64,000 bases of DNA from Eonycteris spelaea (lineage: Eukaryota > Chordata > Mammalia > Chiroptera > Pteropodidae), in the NCBI GenBank assembly GCA_003508835.1, contig PUFA01000007.1:16763001-16827000 (forward strand), read 5' to 3'. This document shows positions 34,976 through 47,589 of the stretch, one piece after another. The translations under genes were made by a program, and so were the position numbers. Within the stretch, counting starts at the first letter, position 1, and each line of letters opens with the position of its first letter. Below the pieces are notes generated by a model. That model was not told where the DNA came from and made no database searches. It saw only the letters and a program-made list of their open reading frames with translations.

Positions 34976-35540
34976 AGATCTTATCACCTTTTCCTTTCCT
35001 TCCAGGCATACACAGGGATCGTAATTTTCCACTTATTTTGTATTTAGTCAGGGTCAAGTTACAATATTTCTATTGTGAGCAGAAGTGACTGACAGGAGTC
35101 ACTTCTTGAATGATGCACTTACATGTAGTTGGGAGACCCTTCAGTGTTCTCTTCCTTGCTACACTGACCTAGGAGACAGCGCATTCCACAGGACTGTGTA
35201 ACCACTAACACCTGCAACAATGGGTTTCTGGATAAAAAATACTTGCTTTGGAAAGTTACTCAACTCCACAAAGGACTTTGTGTGAATGAGAAATAAACCT
35301 TTAATACATTCGGCATAATTGGAAACCAAGCTGTACTGATGACAAACTTGTTACTGTTTTTCTATACTTTCAACCATCAAAAAACACAATTCCAGCCCTT
35401 AACTTATAATGAGACTGTGCATGTGGATCCAGTGAATCCTCTTCTTGGGGGTGTTTAGACAGGACCATATAGGTTTTGTTTCGTCTCATAGGCTCTTTAT
35501 CATTATTCAGTTCAGAAAGAGAAATAGTGGAGAGTCTTGT
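34976..35540. other. Nothing recognised
   Basis: No gene or named repeat visible. Confidence 0.5.
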
Positions 35541-35583
35541 AAAAATAAAAAAATAAAAAAATAAAAAAATAAAAATAAAAAAA
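35541..35583. repeat. A-rich (AAAAAAT)n repeat
   Basis: Short tandem tract of A5-7T units. The minus-strand open frame across it (35,370-35,612) is Phe/Ile-rich because of this tract. Confidence 0.95.
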
Positions 35584-36327
35584 CTACTGAAGGAATATAT
35601 ATGCATTTCCAAACTGTTTACTCAAATCCTGATGTTCACCTAAATAAAATTATTGTTAGTCTTTGACTATTTAAATTATTTGGTTTGCCAATCAGGGAAT
35701 GGTTATGAGTGAAAGATTTGTTGTAGTTTTGAATATTCCCACATATAACTAAGAACAGCTTAGAAGAGTAATTTTTTTTTTTAATTTCTGGTTTCAAACA
35801 GCAAAGCACTAATAAATAATTCAACCCTTAAATACAGACTGAATCCCTTAAAGGTAAAAAAATGAATATACTCAGCATATTAATGCTTTTCAGATTTTGC
35901 TTTGTGAGTTGTTTAGCAATTTCAGGTGAATTTATACTGCTTTTATTTGGTAACTTTGGGCATTACATTTTTAAGCATATTGAATGAAATACAAGACATG
36001 AATACAGATGTTGATCTTTGAGCAACAAATATTTCATATTTTAATAATGCCTTCGGGGCTCTAGAAATACCATCGGGTCTATAAACCTGTATTACATTCC
36101 TCTTATGGCTTCTGTTTAAACTTGAAAAAGTCACACATTATTTTGGAATTCAGATTCCTGATTTATAAAATGTGGGAGAAATGCAACAAAATATAGTGAT
36201 TTGATAAATAATATCAGGTAAAAACAAAATAGCAATCATACTGAATTTTTCCATGCACAGCTATGGACAGGTGAATTAAAGGTCATTTCTGAGTGTCATT
36301 ATGGTTGACACTATGCTGATATTTCTT
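35584..36327. other. Nothing recognised
   Basis: AT-rich, no gene visible. Minus-strand open frames at 35,636-35,824 and 35,943-36,134 lack domains. Confidence 0.5.
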
Positions 36328-36500
36328 ATAAAATTTTCATTTTACTTCTTTTTTATTGAGATATAATTAATGTATAACTTTATACTGGTTTCAGTTACAA
36401 CATAATAATTCAGTATTTGTATATATTGCAAAATGGTCACCACAGTGTCTAGTTAACACCCTTCAATATCCTAGCTTCTTGGAATCACTATCCTGTTCTC
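36328..36500 (-). mobile_element. L1 3' UTR fragment, antisense
   Basis: Antisense L1 3' UTR words: 'tattgagatataattaatgt', 'gtttcagttacaacataata', 'ttgtatatattgcaaaatgg' and 'gtctagttaacacc'. Confidence 0.75.
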
Positions 36501-37821
36501 TTATATATGTACTTCTTAAGCAAAATAAATATTTGAGCCTAAAGCAATTAAGAGTTCACCCAGCTTCTCTGATTGTGCTTACAAAGTGTAAATAGATGCT
36601 CCTGGTGAAACAACCTTGAGAAAAGGAGTCAGTGAGAAGGCTCTGCATTTGATGTAGAGCAATGAGGCCACCTTAAGAAAATTGAGTCCTCATCAATCTG
36701 TGGAGCTACGTTGTTGGCATGATACATGGTGTATGGATCATGCCCTGAAACTCAAGTTTCTTCGGTCCCTTTGTAGTACCTTTTCAAAATCTTGGCACAG
36801 AGCCAACACAATTAAGACATGATCAAGGCAGAGTCACTTCTAATCTGTCATCAGTCTTGTCTATCTTAAGCAGTGGAAGTCCTAAATGAAGAGGTCATCT
36901 GTCTCAGAATGGAAAAGAGAAGCAAAAGCTATTCTCTTAAACTTTTCTTCTGTAGCACTGCATTACATGTGCTCAAATACATAATTTAATAAGTGCATGA
37001 CACCCCCTCTACTTTTTTTCTATATAAGAGGCAATCTAAAATGGGGAGATAGATGAGAACTAGGAATGGAGTTCCTGGGGCTATGTTAAAGTGGCTAACA
37101 TATTCTGTGTAGAGAAAGCTGACAGGCCAAATTTGAGCTTGAACTGATATTTACGAAGACAGCTATATCTCCTTCAGAAGAAATAATTTCTTATGCAATC
37201 TTCTTATATATTTTTTTTGTTGATCATAATTGAAAGATCCATCCAGACTTAGACAAATAAGGAAAGAAGGAAGGTATGTGAGAGAGTTCACAAGGCAAGT
37301 AATGGTGCATTTAGATGGCTCATTTCTCATACCAGGTCCTTGATACGTGGGCAAATCAAGGGTGATATGGACATAAACTTTGTATGGTAGTTTTTCTATG
37401 ACAAATGCAGCCTGGATCTGTGATGATGCTTTTGGTTCTATAATGAGCAAGTGAACCAATGAACCATTGAACCTGATAATAAATCAATGTTGGGCCTGAT
37501 TACATTTTAAATGCATACTAACCATTTAACTTCAATTGGAAGTAGTATTGAAAAAGAGCCTGAAATGATTTACAAGTTTGATTTAACTAAGCAGAAATCT
37601 TTAAAATCTAACCCAAAAAAATCACTTATGCAAACTATCAAACTTACTGATACACAGTAGGTATCTAATCAGTGTTTTTATCCCCCTGTTATTAATTTTT
37701 GGCCAAATCTAAACTTCTGTCAACTAATGGTTGTTATGAATACAAGCTTGCCACTGAATCGAGCTTACAAATTATCCAAATTTACAATGTTGACATAAGA
37801 AAAAAAGGCTTATTTTTTTAA
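36501..37821. other. Nothing recognised
   Basis: 1.3 kb without a supported gene. The 98-codon minus-strand frame at 37,163-37,459 has no recognisable domain. A weak MIR/L2-like tail may lie near 37,650-37,680. Confidence 0.45.
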
Positions 37822-38213
37822 AAAAGCTTTGTTAATTTATAATCGATCTATAAAAAATGGTACATATTTAATGTGCATAATTTTATGAGTTTAGGTATAT
37901 GCATACACCTGTATTAACCTCACCAAAAACAAGAGCTTCCTCCCAGAGTTTCCTTGTGTCCTTTTACCTCCCATCCTCAGTGGTAAGAATACTTAACTTC
38001 AGATTTACCTTCCCAACAAGTTTTGAAGCACACAGTACTGTACCGTTAACTATATGCACTATGTTGTTTAGCAGATCCTTAGAACATATTGATATAGCAT
38101 AAATTAAAAAATTTCACCCACTGAATAAGAACTCTCCATTTTTCCCAACCTCTAGCCCCTGACCACCACTACACTATTATATTCTTCTATGAGTTTGACT
38201 ATTTTAAATAACT

Positions 38214-38216
<3 letters not shown>
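37822..38216 (-). mobile_element. L1 3' UTR, antisense
   Basis: Good antisense L1 3' UTR: 'taatttataatcgatctata', 'gtaccgttaactatatgcac', 'tgttgtttagcagatcctta', 'tctagcccctgaccaccact' and 'tatgagtttgactatttta'. It is interrupted on its right by the AT run. The open frame at 37,899-38,102 lies within it. Confidence 0.85.

Positions 38217-38264
<48 letters not shown>
38217..38264. repeat. (AT)24 microsatellite
   Basis: 48 uninterrupted bases of alternating AT at the edge of an antisense L1 3' UTR. The tract is self-complementary. Confidence 0.98.
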
Positions 38265-38266
<2 letters not shown>

Positions 38267-38859
38267 TTTTGTCATGTAAGTTTTCAGCATGTTATCCTGT
38301 AATGCAGCTGAAATCTTACTAATCCACATTTTTATGAAACAAAAGTAATGTTCAGTTTAATTCAAATCATCAACAATCTGTTGATAAGACAAAGCTGAAT
38401 CTATTGAATACCACTAGAGAGTAAGACCACCACCTCTGCAGAATTTTGGCATTTTCTTGGAGGAAGGAAGAAAGGGACATGATTTATTGAGAAATGGAAG
38501 TTTGATTTTGGGGGTAGGTTTTTCAATGTGGAGACTTGATTAGAAATGGAAAAGATCATATTATTTTTCTGTGGTGGAAACAATGCAAAGATTTTTAGGT
38601 AAATGATTCAAACAATTTTAGGGTGTGAACTATTGATGAGTGTTTCAGAAAGTTTTTATAATGAACATTCAAGTCATTTGCCTGGATATGTAACTCTCAA
38701 CAAAATAAAGTCATGTTAATAATAACAGTGTAATAGCAAAATCACATGGATAAGATAGTTATAGTTTCAGTACTCAGTGTCTAGGCTGTGGGTGGAGACT
38801 GGTAGTTTCCTTTCTCAGTATGATTCCTATTTGTGTGGCCCTATGCTAGAATACCAAAA
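38265..38859. other. Nothing recognised
   Basis: No gene or named repeat visible. Confidence 0.5.
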
Positions 38860-39258
38860 TGGATAGAATAGCATCTACCCTGAAGGACATCACAGATTTG
38901 TGAAAACTTTTTAAAAAGTACTAATAATTACATCACTATGACAAAGATATTATAACCATTGAACAAAATGCCAAAGAAGTTCAGAAAAAGAAATTCAACT
39001 CTACTAGGAAATAACAGTAAAGTTTTATTTGTAGAGTTACTACCTCTATTTGAGCTTTGAAGGACAAGTAGGAACTGAGTAAGTGCAGGAGGGATAGGAG
39101 GAAATATTTCACAATGGAAAACTATCAGGTATAAATGTAGCTAGACATAAAAGAACTCAAGGGGTTCAGAAAACCACTTTGGCTTGGGTGATATGTTTTC
39201 TTCAACTAGGGGAAAGTGACGATTATTGAAGAGCCTTGAATTCTATATAAATATTTTG
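38860..39258 (-). mobile_element. L2-like fragment, antisense
   Basis: Phrases such as 'tttgagctttgaaggacaag', 'aaccactttggcttgggtga' and 'attattgaagagccttgaat' resemble the antisense L2 3' UTR style. The match is loose. Confidence 0.35.
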
Positions 39259-39259
39259 T

Positions 39260-41345
39260 CCTTAAACAGAATTGAAGGTTTGGTTCCAGACCACTGAAAT
39301 AAAGTAAATATCACAATAGAGTCACATAAATTTTTTGATTTCCCACTGCATATAAAAGTTATACTATACTATACTGTAGTCTATTAAGTGTACAATAGCA
39401 TTATGTCTGAAAAATAATGTACATGCCTTAATTAAAATATACTTTATTGTTAAAAAATGCTAACCATCATCAGAGCCTGCAGTGAGCTGTAATGTTTTTT
39501 GCTGTTGGAAGGTATTTCCTCAGTGTTGATGACTGCTGACTGATCAGAATGGTGGTTGCTAAAGGTGGCTATGGTGGTGGAAATTTATTAAAATTAGGCA
39601 ACAATGAAGTTTACTGCACCATTTGACTCCCTTTCACGAATGATTTCTTTGCAGAATGTGATGTTGTTTGATAGAATTTTATCTACAGAAGAATTTCTTT
39701 CAAACTTGAAGTCAATCCTTTCAAACCCTGCCATAACTTTATCAACTAAGTTTGTGTAATATTCTAAATCTTTTCTCTTTTTTTTGTCATTTCAACAATC
39801 TTTACAATGTCTTCAACAGCAGTAGATTCCATCTCAAGAAACTACATTTTTGCTCATCCATAGAAGCAACTGCTCATTGTTCAAGTTTATCAAGAGATTG
39901 CAGCAACTCAGCCACACCTTCAGATTCCATTTCTAATTCTAGTTTGTGCTATTTCCACCACATCTGCAGTTACTTCTTCCACTGAAGTCTTAAACTTCTC
40001 AAGGTTATCCATGAGGGTTGGAATCAACTTCTTCCAAACTGCAGTTAGTGTTGATATTTTGACCTCATTCCATGAATCACAATGTTATTAATGGCATCTA
40101 GAATGGTAAATTATTTCCAGAAGATTTTCAATTTAATTTGCTGAGATCCATCAGAGGAATCACTATCTATGACAGCTATAGCCTTGCCACATATGTTTCT
40201 TAAATAATGAAACTTGAAAGTTAAAATTATTCCTTGATCCATGGCCTGCAGAATAGATTTCATGTGAGCAGGCTTGAAAACAACATTAATTTTGTTGTAC
40301 ATCTCCATCAGAGCTCTTGTGTGACCAGGTGCCTTGTCAATGAGCAGAGATAATTTGAAAATTCTCAACAGTAGGCTTAAAATATTGAGTAAATCATATT
40401 GAAAACAGATGTGCTGTCATCTAGGCTTTGCTGTTCCATGTATAGAGCACAATCATAGTAGATATACATAATTCTTAATGGCCCTAGGATTTTTCAGAAT
40501 GGTAAAAGAGCACTAGCTTCACCTTAAAGCCACCAGCTACATTAGCCCCTCACAAGAGAGTCACCCTGTCCTTTGAAGCTCTGTAGCCAGACAATTGCTT
40601 TCTCCTCTCTTACTATGAAAGTCTTAGATGGCATCTTCTTCCAATAAAAGGATATTTCGTCTACATTGAAAATCTGTTGTATAGTGTAACCACCTTCTTA
40701 TCTTAGCTAGATATTCTGGTTAAGCTGCTGCAGTTTCTACATCAACACTAGCTGCTTCACTTTGCACTTTTATATTATGGAGATGGCTTCTTTCCTTAAA
40801 CCTCATGAACCAAACTCTTCTATCTTCAAACTTTTCTTTTCTAGCAGCCTCACCACTCTCAGCCTTTATAAAATTGGAGAGTGTTAACATCTTGCTCTGG
40901 AATAGCTTTTGGCTTAAAGGAATGTTGTGGCTAAGTTGGTTTTCTATCCAGACCACTAAACATTTCTCCATATTTCATTTCTTATCACTTGTACGTTCAC
41001 TAGAGTACTTTGTTCACTAGTTTACTTTGCTTCAAGAACTTTTCCTTTGCATTCACAACCTGGCTAGTACAAGGTTGTTAGTACAAGAGGCCTAGCTTTT
41101 GGCCTATCTCAGCTTTCAATATGCCTTTCTCACTAAGCTCAATTATTTTTAGCTTTTGTTTAAAATGAGAGGTGTGTGATACTCTTCCTTTCACTTGAAC
41201 ACTTTGAGGATGTGGTAAGGTTATTAATTAGCCTTATTTAAATATTTCTGTGTATCAGGGAATAGGAACAGGTGAGGAGAAGGAAATAGGGGGATAACCA
41301 GGTGGTGGAGCAGACAGAACACACACAACATTTATTGATTAAGAA
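39260..41345 (-). mobile_element. Tigger1 DNA transposon, about 2.1 kb
   Basis: Matches the antisense Tigger1 consensus almost throughout. It starts with the region next to the 3' inverted repeat ('ggttccagaccactgaaata', 'gatttcccactgcatataaa', 'ctgtagtctattaagtgtac'), continues through the transposase gene, and ends in its 5' leader ('cagacagaacacacacaaca', 'tttattgattaaga'). The outermost bases of the 3' terminal repeat are decayed, and the 5' terminal repeat region (roughly 300 bases of the consensus) is missing. This is a fossil cut-and-paste transposon of the pogo branch of Tc1-mariner. Confidence 0.93.
39470..41215 (-). pseudogene. Tigger1 transposase pseudogene (pogo/CENP-B-like)
   Basis: Once encoded a roughly 590-residue transposase related to TIGD1 and CENP-B: an N-terminal psq helix-turn-helix, a CENPB-type DNA-binding domain and a DDD catalytic domain. 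The N terminus lies near 41,215, but its start codon is mutated. The frame at 40,720-40,971 keeps part of the CENPB-type domain ([17 protein letters not shown]). The frame at 40,111-40,368 keeps two catalytic-domain blocks: [17 protein letters not shown], with the second Asp of the triad, and SILQAMDQG, with the third. It also keeps [13 protein letters not shown] further on. Family Asn and Pro in those blocks have become Lys, Thr and Ala. Frameshifts and stops separate the pieces, so it is dead. It is not the host gene TIGD1, because the surrounding noncoding element is present. Confidence 0.92.
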
Positions 41346-43337
41346 ATTGGGGTATGCTTAAATCTGACAATAATGGACAAAAATGGAACCTGAAAAAAAA
41401 AATTGAGAGGTGGATTGATCAAAGGTCGATGTTTTGTGAGATGGGTATGTCAGAAAGAAAACATGAAAATGAAAGTAAGAATATGGCAAGTAATTGGTTG
41501 AAGAGAGGCACAGTGAATTCTCAGGGGAAAATGTATAAAGCAAAAACCAAATAGGCTTAATGTGAAAGAAAATATAGGAATGAAGGGAGTGTAAGTTATG
41601 ATTATAAAGGAGCACTAAATAACAGGTGAATTCATCTGGGATATGTTATTATAGCAATATGTTATCCAGGTCATCTTGAAGTAAATCTAAGTTTTGGTGA
41701 ATGGGAAGATATGAGGCCATAGTCAAATATTCAACTTATTAATTTGTTTTCTTTATCATTATATTTATTTACATTGAATCATAACAAATTTTAGTTCCTG
41801 GTCTTTGCAGTGTATGGCTGAAGTAGAGAGAAAGCAATTACTATTCAGAGAGTGACCATATATTCTGTCCCCCCCAAGTAAGTTATGATTTAACATTATC
41901 TTAGCATAATTATGAATAGCATACCTTTTTACTCTTACAACTCTACCTCTTAGAATAATTAATTTTAAGTTGCCTTCGTTATTGAGATTGAAGTCATCAG
42001 GCAATAGGAGCCTGGATTTTGAAGTGGATCACCAGATCAACATTGATGTCACCAAGTATAGTGGCTGAACTTGGGATAGGTAAAGAACTGTGAAATATGT
42101 CACAAAGCTTCCAAAATTATGAAAGGGTGACCAAATCAACAGTAGATAATAGGCCTTGAGGAACAAAAAAGTTTGTTATAGAATAGCAATATTTTCATAG
42201 AACTGGAATCCTTTTTTCTTTCTTTTAGTGAGTTTGGGAAGCTTAAAGGATAATAGAATGAGATTCCAGAAATCCTAGAGGCGGAGTTAAGAAAAAGAGT
42301 GAAGGAAAGATGTGGTTAGGTAAAAGGAAGCACAATCTAGGTATTTTAAAATATCATTGACTACAGTTACTAATATTTTAGGTAGTGACCAAGCATAACA
42401 GGACTGTGAGGCATTATCATTTTAACTAAAAACATGTTGTTTTTCTTTTCCAAAAGAATTGATCCCAGAAGTCTCCTGTAGAAGGAAAATAGGTAACTGG
42501 AGGAGCTCAAAATGGGTTAACTGCTTAAATTGATTTTACTTCTGTGCATGAGTAGTTCAGGTGAATAGGTTGGCAATGAAACATACCAATTCTCAGGACT
42601 GTCACTTCCAATTGGAAATAGCAACAATTTCTTGAGGATAAAAAGATGGTTTGTTTTGGAAGGAGCCAGAAGGCCTCCAAGAAGAGGGTGGAAATGGAGG
42701 TGGTTTTAGATTGAAAGAGGAGTTCTCGTGAATATGCATTCAATTTCAGTGGGATAGTCAAGTTGAAAATATCAGTAGAAGGTGGAAAAATGTCAGAGTC
42801 GACACTCTGTAAAAGTCATGTTTAGTTTAAGAGAAACATTTGCAAACCACTTTCTTTGAGTGAAAAAAATTGGAATTATGACAATGAAAAGGAGCAGGAG
42901 GGAGTGAAAAGGAGAGTAGAAGGAGATAGAAAAGGGAAAAGAGGAAATGCGTCTGACCGTAGTGAAGTATCTAAAGAAAATAGGAAATGTTAAAGAAGTA
43001 GGAAAAATATTGTACTTGAAAACAAGAAGATAATTTCAAGAAGACTGTGAAATATAAGGGCAATCATACTAAATGAGAAAACTGCCTTGACAGGTGTAAG
43101 GTCTTTAATAAAAAATATTATACAAAACAATATCAGGTATAAGTTGTTCCACCAGGTATTATATATCAACGGACTTCTTGTGATGAGATGGTGTTACTGA
43201 TAATGATTAAAACTCCATAGGCAGGTAACACTACAATTATTAATAAGCTGTCCCACTGAGTGAGTATAAAGACAGCCCTGTTTGTGTATTCTGTAGCTGC
43301 TCAAGCGGTATTATCTTTGAGCTTCATAGTCTGTCTC
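41346..43337. other. Nothing firmly recognised
   Basis: 2 kb without a supported gene. 42,000-42,760 has a repeat-like, purine-rich style on the plus strand that I cannot name. Short open frames (41,354-41,554; 41,358-41,615 minus; 41,765-42,004 minus; 42,525-42,761 minus) lack recognisable domains. Confidence 0.4.
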
Positions 43338-43440
43338 ATTTTTCCTTTCATTCACTCAACAAATACTTATTGGTCTTCTTGAATGCAGAAACAGTAGGCT
43401 GATTGCTGTCTTTCAGAAAACACTGTCACATTCCTGAGGA
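43338..43440 (-). mobile_element. L2 3' end, antisense
   Basis: Antisense L2 start: 'ttcattcactcaacaaatac' then 'ttattggtcttcttgaatgc', diverging to the right. Confidence 0.5.
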
Positions 43441-43849
43441 CTGAATGGCATGTCTTTCAGGGGACAGGGGTAATAGAGGTGTAATATTTTGATTGTTGCT
43501 CCTATGTTTGTATACATTATTAGGAACATTGGACTATTCAATGTATATTTTTAAAAATTCCCAGCAACCTTATTTTATGAAACTTCCTTAATCTGTTTGC
43601 TAGTGTGCATCATAATGCCCTCATTTTGCTGGTATTGAACCATGTGTGTTTGCATATCTGATGGAGCATGATCATAAGCAAATAACAGCTGTGGGTGATT
43701 ATCTCAAGGACTCTTGGTTAATATTGCAACTATTGGTTTAAAAGATGGGCTGAAAGGTAAGAACAGAAAATGCGTCTGTGTTTTGGGATATGTAAAATGT
43801 TGAAATAGAACACAAATCATGTCTCAAAGAATACAAATCCCCCTGTCAA
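43441..43849. other. Nothing recognised
   Basis: No gene or named repeat visible. Confidence 0.5.
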
Positions 43850-44150
43850 GATGAGTCACTTTGATTAGCATTTCCTAAAACATATCCTACAGAACAGTAA
43901 CAAGCAGGATACTAATTTATTAAAGGGTTCCTGGTCAACCAAGTGTAGAAAATTTTAGATTAGAACAAGTTAAAAAGGTTTCTTGGCTGAAAGATTTCTC
44001 AAAGCCTTTAATCTGATAATTTGCTTTATGCTCTACAATCAAGGGGCAGAATCAACCAGTTATTTGACCAGGCCATATTCATATACTTTAGGGATACTGG
44101 TGTTTTATAGAACAAATTTTATGAAATCCAGTCTTTGACAAACACGATGA
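43850..44150. mobile_element. Possible hAT-like DNA transposon remnant
   Basis: Text such as 'tttcctaaaacatatcctac', 'gggttcctggtcaaccaagt' and 'gctttatgctctacaatcaa' resembles old hAT-Charlie nonautonomous elements. I cannot place both ends, so this is weak. Confidence 0.25.
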
Positions 44151-44449
44151 ATTACCTTATAAAGTTGTTCCAAGGCTTTGAAAGGATTTGTTTCCCCAAT
44201 TTAAAAATTTTATGATAATACACTTTAATTGGAGGTGTTTAATTGTTTGATTTGTTTCTTATTTTAAATAGAACATACAAATAAACATATCTATCACAAA
44301 TAAGCAGGTTAAAATCAGTGGACAATGTGTAACCAGTAGTAAATAAGTTTCAATTTGCTGAAAACATGATTCTTCAGAATTCAGTGAAAAATAGTAGGCA
44401 ATAGACCATGTGGCTAAGCCAATATGTGAGGGAGATAATTTGGCTGTGA

Positions 44450-44640
44450 ATAAATCCTAACTTTGACATGTACTAACAGTAAATTTATGTAAGTTTCAAA
44501 ACTTTTCTGTTCCTCAGTTTTCTCATCTGGAAAACTAGAAGAATAATTATAGCTAACCTCACAAAAGAGTTAAAATATATAAAGCACATAAAGTTTCTGT
44601 TTATAGAAATGCATAATAAATGTTACAGACTTTATTGTTA
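44450..44640 (+). mobile_element. MIR SINE
   Basis: Good MIR order: 'ctaactttgacatgtacta', 'tgttcctcagttttctcatc', 'tggaaaactagaagaataat' and an 'aaagcaca' region, then 'aataaatgtta'. Confidence 0.77.
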
Positions 44641-44994
44641 TATGCAAAGGCATTGTATTAAGCTCGATAAATAGGGAATACTAACAGCATGAATTAATAA
44701 GTTGAACCCAGAAAGGCTGTATGTTGGGTAGACTAGTATTCAAATTTGGATATTTCTTCTAAAATACTAAAACTGAAGAATTTGATGTATTGTGTAATTA
44801 AAATCATTTATCTAAAGTGTGTTGTACTTTGCAATTTATGACTCAAATGAAACAATTTAGTGTCATTTCCTAATAGAATCTAATAACTTGCTTTAGGGAA
44901 ATTTGTTAATTGAACTCAATTTCTAAACAAAAAATTATTATTTATATGCAATATTGAAAAGAATAATTTTTATTCACTAATTTCACAGGCCCAA
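44641..44994. other. Nothing recognised
   Basis: AT-rich, no gene visible. Confidence 0.5.
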
Positions 44995-45110
44995 GAACCA
45001 TTTTTATTAATAAGGAAACTGAGGCACAAAGAGGTGAGGATAATTAATCCAAGACTTCATAATTAATAATTTACAGAGATGAAATTTGAATCTGGCTGCA
45101 TATGATTTTC
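44995..45110 (+). mobile_element. MIR SINE core
   Basis: MIR core words: 'aataaggaaactgaggcaca', 'aagaggtgaggataattaat' and 'gatgaaatttgaatctggct'. Confidence 0.72.
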
Positions 45111-46399
45111 AACTAACTACAACATTACATTATTTGCTATGATATTAAAGGAGTTTTGAACATAAAATTCAAGAGCCACATCAAGTAAGTAGAATTTTTA
45201 GCTGTATAACCAGAGTAGGAGTAGAAGAATGTGCTTTTTGGGGAGACATAGAGTGGAATTTCAGTACCTTAATCTATGAACAAGAAATTCTTTCAGATAT
45301 CTTTCATATTTATCAACTTCTAACATAAGGGCATAGAGCTTTAGATCATTTAAATAACAGATGAGATTCAAAACAATGCACTCCTTGAAAAATGCACAGA
45401 CGAACTGGCTAAGTCTCCAGGTGCTACTCTGGAAAATTTAGGAGTAATATCCCTTGGGAAAATTTCATCCAGCTGCCTTTGATTAGAGAATAGAGCAGTC
45501 AACTCACAAATTTTCAGAGAAGCATGCATGCCTCCTGACTTGTGAATAATTAGTCAATTTGGTTTTTGATGGCCGTTGTCCAGTAACTAACTATGGAGAA
45601 CAAAGGAAAGACAAAGAACATAGACAAAGACAGCCTCTTTTTCTATCAAATACATAGCTTTGCACTATTTTCTGGTTGTCCCAGCCATGAACATAATTAC
45701 GAAAAAGTTCCACTAAGCTACGTCTTATTGGTATGAGCTTTGAATACTTTCAATACTTACAACAACATTTAGAATGACCTAAAAGGAACAATTTCATGCA
45801 CAAACAAGAGAATGATAGACTGGCTACTCATGATAAGATATAAACTAAGTAAGCTTCTGTGTACATTCATTTCTTTCAGAATAGTTGTTAATTCTGCAAG
45901 GCTAGAACCTTTTTTCAATAATAATTATTTGTAAGTATAGACTACTCTGAGTTTTTAAAAATAATTGTATTTAGCTAAGTTTGATTTTTGTTGAAAATCA
46001 CTTATTTTGTATTAGCTAAATCTTACAGGGGTTGGAAATATATTTTAATTTATCTAATCTTTTCATTTATTTGGCTAATAATTATTCAAAATCTTTACTT
46101 ACAGCTCATCCTTCTGATCCTGTATAACATATATAAAACATCCACATTCAAATAATGATTCCTAATTCATTGTAGAGTATGGAAGAGATAATGATATAAC
46201 TTATATGTCCTTAAGGGAAGTCAGTATTCAAGAAAGATTAATCATAAGTAATCATAAGAGTTTCTATATAAAAGCTGGAAGAGAGACATGTTTCAGTACA
46301 AAACATTACTTTTTCCTATTTTAACCACTTTGCTTTATTCCTTCTACTTTTATTTTTTAATTAGTTAAACAAAACAGTTGCTTACTCAACCTTCAAATA
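45111..46399. other. Nothing firmly recognised
   Basis: 1.3 kb without a gene. 45,355-45,600 is free of visible repeats and of balanced composition; it could be conserved noncoding sequence, but I see no specific motif to support that. Confidence 0.4.
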
Positions 46400-46683
46400 T
46401 ATGTGTATATCTTTTGGCAGAACATTTCACTACTAGCAATTTATTCAACAGAAATAACACGCATATATAAAGATTTTGTGGACTAAATTATCTATAAAGA
46501 ATTGTTTATAACAGGAAAAAGTTGGAAACACCTAATTATCCATTTATAGTTTCTGACTTAAAACTGTATGGTTAACTATAAAATGGATGTTATAAAACCA
46601 TGGCAAAGAAAGTTAACTAAATTGACTAAAATACTACTAGGTGAACAAAAACAAAAGCAGGGCATGGAAATACAAATAAAAAA

Positions 46684-46722
<39 letters not shown>

Positions 46723-46880
46723 AATCTATGTACACACATATAAAATATTTAAATTATAATTTTATATTTGTTTAATAAAACATGTCCATCGTGGTTGTCT
46801 CTGTGTAGGGTGGGGGTTCAGGACTTTCCTGTGTACTCTGTATATGTATGTATTTGATCTTTTTGGGAAAAATAAACTTT
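46400..46880 (+). mobile_element. Old L1 (L1M) 3' end
   Basis: L1M ORF2 tail and 3' UTR style: 'aattgtttataacaggaaaa', 'gttggaaacacctaattatc', later 'gtggttgtctctgtgtaggg' and 'ttttgggaaaaataaac'. An AAAT microsatellite has expanded inside it. Confidence 0.7.
46674..46724. repeat. (AAAT)n microsatellite
   Basis: About 12 nearly pure AAAT units within the L1M 3' end. Confidence 0.97.
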
Positions 46881-47589
46881 TCTCTCTCTAATCAAATTAT
46901 AGAGACAAAAAAGGGAAATAATGTTGAAAATACATTTTAAATTATATGTATATATTAAAATTATTTTAAACAAGTATATATACTGAATTCTTGGGTATGT
47001 TTATGAATATAAGTGGTATTTATTCTCCTTTAAACAATAACAATCCAGCGAGACAAACTAACATATTAGACAAAAACATGTTTTTCTCTTAAAAAAGTAT
47101 TCTCATTTTTAAAAAGAAAAAATATGTATACGCACACATGTGAATACATATGCATATATGTGTATCTACATATATGACATGTGTATATGCTGATAGATAG
47201 ATAGATATAGGATATATACATCAAAAGTCATTTCTGAAGCAGATGAGTACATACATCTATATTCTCCTTCTAATCCTGCAATTTAGATGACCTAGTTTCT
47301 CTGCTCGACCAGAGACATATACTTAGCCATTTGTAATGATGGCCTGTTGATGGCACTTTGACATTCCACATGGCAGTAATAGATATACGTATTTGCAGTC
47401 TGATTACTCTTGTGATTTCAAAAATTACTACTTAAATATTTCTAGACATTAAAAATCTTTTGAATCATTTAATATTTTTTTTTATTGCTGATGTGTTTTG
47501 AAAAGGTCCACCAATGAGTAAGCCTGAATTCAAGTGTTTTATATGGGGAAAAAGAAAGAATACTCTCCATGTTGAAGTATCACTCTGCT
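46881..47589. other. AT-rich DNA, nothing recognised
   Basis: No gene visible. A purine-pyrimidine alternating patch (tatgtgtat type) runs at about 47,125-47,210 and ends in four GATA units. Confidence 0.45.

Noticed and set aside
39752..39985. 77-codon plus-strand open frame within Tigger1
   Set aside because: It is antisense to the transposase pseudogene and has no features of its own.
46674..46724. Considered the AAAT run as a SINE tail
   Set aside because: The sequence on both sides follows an old L1 3' end, so the run is an internal expansion and not a retroposon terminus.
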